Positions 56,908-64,000 of a stretch of 64,000 nt of DNA are shown here, one piece after another (the first letter of the stretch is position 1; the number at the start of each line of letters is the position of its first letter). Both the position numbers and the translations under genes were made by a program. The stretch is from Paenibacillus eucommiae (GTDB lineage Bacteria > Bacillota > Bacilli > Paenibacillales > NBRC-103111). The stretch covers positions 1 through 64,000 of the forward strand of contig NZ_JAGGLB010000035.1 of assembly GCF_017874215.1 (NCBI RefSeq). The letters are read 5' to 3'. The notes under the pieces were generated by a model. It did not search any database, had not been told where the DNA came from, and saw nothing but the letters and a program-made list of their open reading frames with translations.

Positions 56908-57624
56908 TCAGAAAGATTTCAAATCTTCAATCATTTTATTTAATAGTTCCGAATGCTCGCCCCAGTTCAAAACTTTTGCTGTTATTTTCATCCTTTCCAT
57001 GGAGTCGATCGCACATTGCCTTAGTTGATTATCCACTTTCCCTGTTATTTTTATCTGACCAAAAGCCACAGCATAAGTGATCATATCACTTTGCGTCATG
57101 TCCATCTCGTCAGTTTCGACTAATTTTTTTACTTCCTCTTCTTTAAGGCTGCTAACGGGAATATATTTCATTCCCCATTCATGTTCGATCATATATTTAG
57201 GAAAATCAACAAAGTTCTGCTGACTTTTATTTCTCAGATTTTCGCTTAGTATTGACAATGCATCTGAACCTTCATCACTACCGAACGGTGCTTCTTCATC
57301 CGCGCAGTCATAATAAAAATCGTCGTTAAAATGTTTTACAAAATTTGGATGGGAAGTCTTTGAATGCGGCCCTATTTCCTCATCATCAAAATAAAAACGA
57401 TCTATAAAATCAAAATCATAGGCAGGCTGATAGCCCTTTTTCAGTTTTTTGGTAATAAGCGATTCAGCTTGTTTGGTGCATTCCTCTTCAGAATCAAATT
57501 CTTTGAGTTCATATTTTCCCGTAGAGCCTGTCTTTCCATAATTAACAGCTAAGTCACAGCCACTATAATCTATCCACCAAAATTTACTAGATTTCTCATC
57601 TTGAAAGGTAAATGCCTTTTTCAA
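56908..57624 (-). CDS. WGR-domain protein
   Basis: A 238-aa acidic protein. The N-terminal 80 residues form a WGR domain (KFWWIDYSGCDLAVNYGKTG, STGKYELKEFDSEEE, KLIT-like helix), known from PARP and MolR proteins as a nucleic-acid-binding fold. The rest is helical and shows repeated Met/Glu-rich helices; it lacks other domains I recognise. The TTG at 57624 with GGAGG 9 nt upstream is preferred over TTG 57630. It is co-transcribed with the DUF4253 gene. Confidence 0.8.
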   Translation of the reverse strand: MKKAFTFQDEKSSKFWWIDYSGCDLAVNYGKTGSTGKYELKEFDSEEECTKQAESLITKKLKKGYQPAYDFDFIDRFYFDDEEIGPHSKTSHPNFVKHFNDDFYYDCADEEAPFGSDEGSDALSILSENLRNKSQQNFVDFPKYMIEHEWGMKYIPVSSLKEEEVKKLVETDEMDMTQSDMITYAVAFGQIKITGKVDNQLRQCAIDSMERMKITAKVLNWGEHSELLNKMIEDLKSF

Positions 57625-57737
57625 CTCCAAATTCCTCCAAAAATATGAACTTAGTACTTTGTTAATTTTAACAAGTTTCCAAACAAAACGCTAATAATGG
57701 GTAGGAAAAGCTTTTATGACAGTTGAGTATGAGAAAA

Positions 57738-57773
57738 AACACAAGCTGGCGATTTATTCTGCCAACTTGTGTT
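57738..57773. terminator. Bidirectional terminator
   Basis: AACACAAGCTGGC (57738-57750) pairs with GCCAACTTGTGTT (57761-57773) with one mismatch, and A/T-rich tracts lie on both sides. It separates the 54-aa gene from the WGR operon promoter. Confidence 0.7.
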
Positions 57774-57869
57774 TTCCCTAAAAAAAGGATATAAGGTATC
57801 TGATGCGCCTTAAGACGCTAATGAATAAAGCTTCCGACATAAATACGATCAGCCGGCATTTGAAGCAGC

Positions 57870-58034
57870 TCATTTTTTACCCTTCGTCTTCTTAGTAACC
57901 TTGGTTTTAAACCCGAGTCTGCGCCTTGTATGCTTGCCCAGCTTGTACCAAAGCTTCCCTTCATCATCGCGAAAAAACTTAATGCCAATCTTGCTTAAAG
58001 GCGTCCACACTTCGCTAAAATAATAATATGGCAT
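57870..58034 (-). CDS. Small basic protein, 54 aa, unknown
   Basis: A basic 54-residue protein (MPYYYFSEVWTPLSKIGIKF then FRDDEGKLWYKLGKHTRRR and a lysine-rich end). I start at ATG 58034, because GGAGGGGGCGAGAG precedes it; the longer frame to 58109 would include that site. Charge and size suggest binding to nucleic acid or acidic polymers, which is a guess. It lies 83 bp after the NarL regulator gene on the same strand. Confidence 0.5.
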   Translation of the reverse strand: MPYYYFSEVWTPLSKIGIKFFRDDEGKLWYKLGKHTRRRLGFKTKVTKKTKGKK

Positions 58035-58117
58035 TCTCTCGCCCCCTCCATATAACAATAGGAGGAAAAGCATAAATCCACTAGTGTCGGTTGTCATACC
58101 CATTGTCATATGACATT

Positions 58118-58786
58118 TTACGGGTGCTGTTTGCGCAGCAGCCGGACGATAGCTTCAGCCCGATTATTAACCTCAAGCTTGCTGTATATGGTGCTCACAT
58201 AATTACGTACGGTGCCCTCCGATATTTGTAAATCTTCAGCAATTTCCTTGTTGGACAGCCCCTTCATCACCAATCTGGACACCTCATCCTCCCTGTCTGT
58301 TAAGCGCATTTCACCCATTGAACCCTCATATTCATGTTCTTTGCGAGCTAAGCGGGCAGCTAATTTCTCCGCAATGACACCTTGCAGTACGAATTGGCCA
58401 GCAGCTGCGTCACGAATGGCGCTGATCAGCCTATCACCGTCCATATCCTTGAGAATATAGCCGCTCGCCCCGCTCGAAAGTCCTTCCACGATATAGCTAT
58501 CATCTACAAAAGTAGTCAAAATCAGGATCACTATATGAGGAAAATCGCGCTTAATGCTTTTTATACTGGCTATCCCGTCCATAACAGGCATTTGGATATC
58601 CATCAATATCAGATCAGGCAGCAAGGCAGCTGCCAGCTCGTAGGCCTCCATGCCATTTTTGGCCATACCGACAACATCCATATCTTCTTCCGAATCCAAA
58701 ATTGTTTTCAAACCTTCGCGAGTGAGGAATTGATCATCCGCTATCATAAGTCTGTACAAGCGACTATCTGTAATCTTCATCTTCAT
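58118..58786 (-). CDS. NarL/FixJ-family response regulator
   Basis: A 222-aa regulator with receiver domain (ADDQ, phospho-Asp63 in LMDIQMPVMDG, Thr-Thr near LILTTF, Lys in YILKDMDG) and a LuxR-type helix-turn-helix (LTDREDEVSRLVMKGLSNKE, VRNYVSTIYSKL). It is encoded 16 bp after the giant kinase, so they form a two-component pair. The orphan NarL-type kinase at 33373-34521 could also feed it. Confidence 0.93.
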   Translation of the reverse strand: MKMKITDSRLYRLMIADDQFLTREGLKTILDSEEDMDVVGMAKNGMEAYELAAALLPDLILMDIQMPVMDGIASIKSIKRDFPHIVILILTTFVDDSYIVEGLSSGASGYILKDMDGDRLISAIRDAAAGQFVLQGVIAEKLAARLARKEHEYEGSMGEMRLTDREDEVSRLVMKGLSNKEIAEDLQISEGTVRNYVSTIYSKLEVNNRAEAIVRLLRKQHP

Positions 58787-58802
58787 CCATCTTTGCCTCC
58801 TC

Positions 58803-61800
58803 CTACAAAAGGTAGGGTATAACTATTTGCAGCAAACACCCTTGCCCTGTTACTGGCTCTATATATAAGTTCCCGCCTAAACCCTCAACCCGGTCTCTCA
58901 TCGCCGTAAGTCCAAACCCAGGGTTTATTTGGTCCGCTCCTTCGCCATTGTCCTCCAATCGAAAAACAAGAAGGTTACCTTCAGTTTTCAATGTAAAATG
59001 GAATATGTCTGCAGCACCATGCCGTATCCCATTGGTCAAACCTTCCTGAAGCGCATGGTAGATAACGTGATTATAAACACCAGTTAGCTCTGGAATTTGC
59101 TTAATAGTAACATGTATGCTAACGTTGGCCTGATGCTCGGTATTCCGAATCAGTTTAAGAAGCTCTTCCTTGAGATCAAAGGACTCTCCTTGCTTCAGCA
59201 TATGGACGGAGCGACGGATTTCTGATAAACTATGCCGGAGCTGGTCTTGCACATTTTGCAATCTCACTCTCGCATCTTCCTTGTTAGTATGAAGCTGCCT
59301 CTTCCCGGCTTCGATTTGCAGTATGCTTGATGTTAGTGCATGCCCTACAATATCATGAACCTCCGCAGAAATACGGTTGCGCTCAGATTGGATCGATACT
59401 TGCGTCAACGCTGCCGCTGTTTCCTCCATTGCATGCTCCAGTGTGCGTGTCCTTTCCTTGACTTGATCCTCCAGACTGTTTTTTAACCGTTCTATGTTCG
59501 TATATAACCTTGCATTATCGATGGAAATAGCGCATTGCGAGCAAAGCAGCTTCAACACATCCATCCTGCCATGCGTGAAAACACCTGCAGACATATTGTT
59601 TTCCAAGTACAAAATACAAACCATCTGGTTATTTTTGACGATCGGCATACAAACAACTGACTTCAGCTTTCTCTTCTGAACATACGTACTGTTCGTAAAT
59701 AATCCTTCACTTGAAGCATCCTCAAGCACAATTTCCTCCATCGTTCGCGCCACATAACCGACAATCGCTGTTGATACCTTGTCCGTGCTATCCAACATTT
59801 CACTTGCCAGTTCGATATGGCCGGCCGTTCCATAGGCTTCAACGAACAGGACATGCTCCTGCTCGAAAATCAGGGCTCCCCTCTCAGCACCAGCATTCTG
59901 GAGCAGGATCCGCATCAACGTATCCAGTAATTTCTCCATCACTACCTCCTGAGATATCGCCTGCACCGATTTCATTACAGCATAGTAATCGATGCCGTCA
60001 ACAGGAGACTTGTTGTCGATAAGCAGCAGGTGCTTGAAGCGGGCTTCCAAGTCGGCAGCCTTTGCCTTTGCTCCCCAGTTCAAATAAGCTTGATGAGCGC
60101 GGGTCATACACACAGCTGCCAGATAAACATTACCTTGCCCAAGATGGAATTTCCCTGCACATTCCGAAGCAATCGCCATATTGTGGACATGCCCATGCTT
60201 TTCCGCGTCAACATAAGCTTCTTCGTATAAACGTTCGGCCTTGAGCTTAAGCCTTGTCACACGCGAAATTTCCGCCGCGAGCAGCAAATATTTATGCTTA
60301 TAGTTTTCTGGACAACGCTTAGCGATACGCTTCATGTGGTTTTTATAATGCTGCATGAGCTTCAAGAATTGCCGTTGTTCTTGCGGACTTACTGAGTCAT
60401 AGAGCGCAGCCATAATAAGGACATAGTACATGCCATGAGCCCCATACTCATACTCTCCTTTTTTACGCCCCTCGTTAAGCTTGTCCGCTTTAAGTACATA
60501 AATATAAGCTTCCTTGTATCGCCCAAACAAATAACTGGTTAAATAGCTCATAAAATATATGCCATCCAGAAGCCCTTGATCATGCTTACCTTGATCGATT
60601 AGAGTAAAAGACTCATCGTACACATCGATGTCAGTAAAAGGATCGTTATCATGGGGCTCACCAGTTAAACGGACAAATAACTGCGCCAAAACAACTGCAG
60701 AATTGAATTGTCTACTGCTGTGATTTCGTTTTATCTCATATGCATGGTTTACGATTAATTGATAGGCTCCTTCAATCGGCTTGCCAAGAAATAAGGCTAT
60801 TGCGCTTGCGAACAAAATACTCATATTTACATGCCACAAACTGCCAGTCTCCAGCCTTGTCCGTTCAATATTGCCGACAAACCTGTCATACAAATCAGGA
60901 TCATAACGACGCCAGCTATCGTAACATATAGAAAAGGCATTGATGGTAATAGCACGCACCCTCGGATGAGATTCAGACATTTCGCACGCGAGCATTCCCC
61001 ACTTATAGGCATCTTTATATTTCCGGGTCTGCATCGTATGCAGGATAGCCATGCCCACATAAGCAATCGATGATTCTGGAGCACAACCGTAGTCAAGTGT
61101 CAGTTCCAACATAACCAGAATTGAGCTTGCCCAGCTCTGCCTGTCGTACATAAAATAAACGACTCCCATGCTTGTAAATACAGCAATAGCAGCCAAATAT
61201 CTAGGATCTGTCATCGGCGGGAGACTGCGAAGTGACTCTACACTTCGGCCACGAAGCTTCCACTGAATCCTAAGCCAATGGCGAAGTAAGCTTATATTTG
61301 TTGTCTCCGGAAGTTGCCGAACCTGAAGCAGTTGGAGCGCTTTGTGTCCCAGGTCGATCACTTTATGGTAATTGTATTGATTCGATTCCAGCTCGATGAT
61401 TGTAATGTAGAGCTGCGCGCTTCTAAGATCAGAATCCGATTTTTGCAATAGTGCTTCAAACAATTTATCAGCTTCATCGAAGTTTGCGCACAGAAATTCA
61501 CATATTGCCCGCTCTTGAAACGTTTGATACATCGCTTCATAATCCGTTTGCCAGTCTTTCTCCTCAAGCAGCATGGTTGCTTGCCGATAATAGCGCAGCG
61601 CAGCTTCATAGGCTGTCGATTGCTTGGCTTTCTGCCCGGCCAGATCATTAAGAACCGCCAATTCCCGCCTTTCAGCTTCATTCCGAATACAGGAAATAGC
61701 TGCATTCAGATGTTTGACGACTTCAAACAGCAGCATCTCCTGCTGAGAATGTGTATGCAAGCGGCTTTTCAATAACTGGCCAACCTGTCGATGCCAGGAC

Positions 61801-63893
61801 GCACGCTCCTCCTCAGGAACAAGAGAATACAAATCCTGCAGAATACGATCATGCTGGAAAACAAAAGCAGCTGCACCTGATGGGCTGCTTCCCGCGGCAT
61901 GGAGCAAACCAGCTTTCACGGCTTGCTCCATGCCCGCGGCTGCTTCTGTCAAGGACAGACTGGTAAGCTGTGTGAGCAGCTCCAGATCGAACTTCCTTCC
62001 AAGGAACGCCGCCCAGCTCAACAATCGCCGTGTAGACAACGGAATGCCGTCAAGCTTGCTGGATAAGTAACCAATTGCACGCCCCGTCGCTTCAATACCA
62101 GACATTTGCTGCAAATCCCACTGCCAGCTGCGATCCAGACCTTGAAAGGTCACAAACCCCTGATCGTAGGCATGCTGAAGAAAGGGCTTGATATAAAAGG
62201 GATGACCGTCGGTTTTTAGCATCATAACCGCAGTCAGTTCTTCCAAATTGCCGGACGTGGTACCCATAGTATCAGCAAGCAGCAGCTTGATATCCTCCGC
62301 CTCTAGTGGAAAAAGGCGAATGGAGACCACTTGTTTCTCCTTTTCCACCCATAGATCTTTCAATTGATCCATAGGGTGTGACAGTTCAAGCTCTTCTTCC
62401 CGGCAAGCGCCGATCAGCAGCAGATATTGGGATTGCCAGTACAGCATCAGCTGGTTGATGAACTGTAGGGAAGCATCATCTGCCCACTGCAAATCATCAA
62501 GAAAAATAATGAGCGGATGACCCGCATCTGCAAAAACATGAATAAACCGGTTCAGAATAAGATGAAAACGATTTTGCGCCTCCATTGCGGGCAGGTTCGG
62601 AACATGGGGTTGGGGGCCTATCAATAGTTCTAACTGGGGCACCAATTCAACGAGTAACTGGCCGTAATCACCAATTCCCTCCATAATCCTCAGCTTCCAC
62701 AGCTCAATTTCCCTTTCCTTTCCTGTAAGCAGCTGCGCCACGAGCTCCTCTATCGCCTGTTTCCATGCTGAATATGGAGTATCCGATTGAAACGGTGCAA
62801 ATTTCCCGGATATCAACAAGCCATATGAAGCCTGTTTCCGCAGCGTATCACGTATGAAGGTGGTTTTGCCTATACCTGCTTGGCCGCTGACAAGTACAAA
62901 TTCGGACTTCCCGCTAGAGATACGTTCTCTCGCCTGAAGCAATTGTTCCTTCTCTTTTCTGCGGCCATACATGATCGGGGAAATGTGCAATTGCTCTGAC
63001 TCATCCTGGTCAGCCAACTCAAATGGGACCACATTGCCAGTTTGGCTCCATTGATCCATGCATGCCAGCAGATCCGTTTCTATACTGAATGCGCTGCGAT
63101 AACGCGCTTCAGGCGCTTTTTGCATACATTTAAGAACTAGCTCGGAGACAGTCAATGGAATTAAAGGATCCCTCTCATTCAACGGAAGCGGCATGCCTGC
63201 AATATGCGAATGAATGAGTTCCAATGCATCCTTCGTATAAAAGGGCAGGCTGCCGGTAAACCACTCATATAAAGTAACACCCAGAGAATAAAAATCTGTG
63301 CGATAATCCGACATACGATTCACTCTTCCCGTCTGCTCCGGCGACATGTAGGGAAGCATCTCTATAGATAAATTCGATTGTTCGGTATGCACTGGATGCT
63401 CGTGAAGATGAGAAGATTGACGAAAACCGGCAAGCTTCACTTCCATTGTTCTAGTATTAATAAGGATATGAAAAGGATAAATAGCATTATGTACGATATG
63501 TTTCCGGTGAATCTGCTTGAGGCATCCGGCGAGCTTTGAAGCTATATCAAGCAGGTTATGCATGCTGAATTCTGTAGCCGATCCCAGCTGCTCATGACTT
63601 CGGTTCCTTATCAACTGAGATAATGGAATACCATTGAAATCCTCAACCAGTAATACCGGCCTATGCCCACTCCATTCCAAACATACTGGTTTCACTGCGC
63701 CACCACCGTCCAGCTTGCCCAATACTTCATATTCGCTTTTATAGGACGCTATTGCTTTCTCTCCGGGATATTCATCTCTTGTTGTGATGGCTATCACACG
63801 GATTCCTTCCTTTATATGTATACATCGATAATAGAATGTATCGGAGCTTTCTCCTATGCATTCTATTGTTCGATAGCCTGGCAGCTTTAGCAT
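58803..63893 (-). CDS. Giant trifunctional pseudokinase / AAA ATPase / GAF / histidine kinase
   Basis: A 1696-aa cytoplasmic signalling protein. Domain order: Ser/Thr-kinase-like (1-280); AAA/STAND ATPase (about 310-600, Walker A GQAGIGKT at 337-344, Walker B IIFLDDLQWADDASL); long helical TPR-like region (600-1290); GAF (about 1300-1450); coiled coil; HisKA_3 with His1513 in AEVHDIVGHALTS; HATPase_c (ALQEGLTNGIRHGA). The kinase-like domain has lost key residues: HRD-Asp is Ala in HNAIYPFHIL and DFG reads GFR, so it is a pseudokinase. The ATG at 63893 (MLKLPGYRTIE) is chosen for GGGAGG upstream and for fit to family starts. Confidence 0.9.
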   Translation of the reverse strand: MLKLPGYRTIECIGESSDTFYYRCIHIKEGIRVIAITTRDEYPGEKAIASYKSEYEVLGKLDGGGAVKPVCLEWSGHRPVLLVEDFNGIPLSQLIRNRSHEQLGSATEFSMHNLLDIASKLAGCLKQIHRKHIVHNAIYPFHILINTRTMEVKLAGFRQSSHLHEHPVHTEQSNLSIEMLPYMSPEQTGRVNRMSDYRTDFYSLGVTLYEWFTGSLPFYTKDALELIHSHIAGMPLPLNERDPLIPLTVSELVLKCMQKAPEARYRSAFSIETDLLACMDQWSQTGNVVPFELADQDESEQLHISPIMYGRRKEKEQLLQARERISSGKSEFVLVSGQAGIGKTTFIRDTLRKQASYGLLISGKFAPFQSDTPYSAWKQAIEELVAQLLTGKEREIELWKLRIMEGIGDYGQLLVELVPQLELLIGPQPHVPNLPAMEAQNRFHLILNRFIHVFADAGHPLIIFLDDLQWADDASLQFINQLMLYWQSQYLLLIGACREEELELSHPMDQLKDLWVEKEKQVVSIRLFPLEAEDIKLLLADTMGTTSGNLEELTAVMMLKTDGHPFYIKPFLQHAYDQGFVTFQGLDRSWQWDLQQMSGIEATGRAIGYLSSKLDGIPLSTRRLLSWAAFLGRKFDLELLTQLTSLSLTEAAAGMEQAVKAGLLHAAGSSPSGAAAFVFQHDRILQDLYSLVPEEERASWHRQVGQLLKSRLHTHSQQEMLLFEVVKHLNAAISCIRNEAERRELAVLNDLAGQKAKQSTAYEAALRYYRQATMLLEEKDWQTDYEAMYQTFQERAICEFLCANFDEADKLFEALLQKSDSDLRSAQLYITIIELESNQYNYHKVIDLGHKALQLLQVRQLPETTNISLLRHWLRIQWKLRGRSVESLRSLPPMTDPRYLAAIAVFTSMGVVYFMYDRQSWASSILVMLELTLDYGCAPESSIAYVGMAILHTMQTRKYKDAYKWGMLACEMSESHPRVRAITINAFSICYDSWRRYDPDLYDRFVGNIERTRLETGSLWHVNMSILFASAIALFLGKPIEGAYQLIVNHAYEIKRNHSSRQFNSAVVLAQLFVRLTGEPHDNDPFTDIDVYDESFTLIDQGKHDQGLLDGIYFMSYLTSYLFGRYKEAYIYVLKADKLNEGRKKGEYEYGAHGMYYVLIMAALYDSVSPQEQRQFLKLMQHYKNHMKRIAKRCPENYKHKYLLLAAEISRVTRLKLKAERLYEEAYVDAEKHGHVHNMAIASECAGKFHLGQGNVYLAAVCMTRAHQAYLNWGAKAKAADLEARFKHLLLIDNKSPVDGIDYYAVMKSVQAISQEVVMEKLLDTLMRILLQNAGAERGALIFEQEHVLFVEAYGTAGHIELASEMLDSTDKVSTAIVGYVARTMEEIVLEDASSEGLFTNSTYVQKRKLKSVVCMPIVKNNQMVCILYLENNMSAGVFTHGRMDVLKLLCSQCAISIDNARLYTNIERLKNSLEDQVKERTRTLEHAMEETAAALTQVSIQSERNRISAEVHDIVGHALTSSILQIEAGKRQLHTNKEDARVRLQNVQDQLRHSLSEIRRSVHMLKQGESFDLKEELLKLIRNTEHQANVSIHVTIKQIPELTGVYNHVIYHALQEGLTNGIRHGAADIFHFTLKTEGNLLVFRLEDNGEGADQINPGFGLTAMRDRVEGLGGNLYIEPVTGQGCLLQIVIPYLL

Positions 63894-64000
63894 GCATGCT
63901 GACCTCCCATCCCTCCTATATTTCGACAAAATACGAGCAATTTCCTTCATCAAATAGGATTAGTGGGGCAGCGATCATCTTTTGTCAAGCTGGAGGAAAC

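Noticed and set aside
63894..63953. Longer N-terminus for the giant kinase (from TTG 63953)
   Set aside because: The extra 20 residues include the GGGAGG ribosome site, and relatives start at the MLKLPGY position.

Overview
The window comes from a spore-forming, low-to-mid GC Gram-positive bacterium, most likely Paenibacillus or a close relative. The support is an alpha/beta-type small acid-soluble spore protein, a YjcZ-like micropeptide, strong AGGAGG-type ribosome binding sites, TTG and GTG starts, many two-component systems, and several families I associate with Paenibacillus (DUF4838, DUF6855-like, DUF6630-like, DUF6530-like). There are no rRNA or tRNA genes, no CRISPR array and no intact transposon. 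Family assignments are by eye and memory; no search was run.

Layout. 0-7 kb: YjcZ-like peptide, aromatic acid exporter, M32 carboxypeptidase, HesB-like protein and a large secreted repeat protein, separated by copies of a non-coding composite repeat. 7-14 kb: a MacAB-type efflux unit (Spy/CpxP-like lipoprotein, HlyD adaptor, ABC ATPase, FtsX permease) next to an OmpR/histidine kinase pair and a DUF309 gene. A terminator-like hairpin lies in the efflux leader. 14-19 kb: a LytS-type PAS kinase and a yyaL gene broken by a 16-bp insertion. 19-28.5 kb: an AT-rich accessory stretch with a SASP gene, DUF6054, an IS66 remnant, an acetamidase/formamidase, a frameshifted DinB gene, a two-gene AAA+/VWA plus DUF6530 unit and orphan hypotheticals. 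28.7-38.8 kb: a serine hydrolase, a beta/gamma-crystallin protein, a divergent SDR/TetR pair, an orphan NarL-type kinase and a DUF4838 protein. 39-44.5 kb: a two-component system divergent from an M23 lipoprotein, then a nicotianamine/staphylopine synthase-like gene without partners. 44.7-64 kb: a UvrA-like ATPase, an ABC exporter, a Tat-exported beta-helix protein, an orphan solute-binding lipoprotein, a MerR plus paired SMR operon, a DUF4253/WGR pair, and a NarL regulator beside a giant pseudokinase/AAA/GAF/histidine kinase.

The most unusual feature is the non-coding repeat family. Three near-complete copies (1509-1986; 6697-7202 inverted; 38808-39329) combine a nested inverted-repeat module of about 124 bp with four short palindromes. 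The palindromes keep the same order, loop polarity (T,A,A,A) and 51-52/61-62/51-52 bp phasing in every copy. Truncated copies lie at about 2012, 26421 and 49308. Other points of interest are the single-chain AAA+/VWA protein with its DUF6530 partner and the orphan metallophore synthase.
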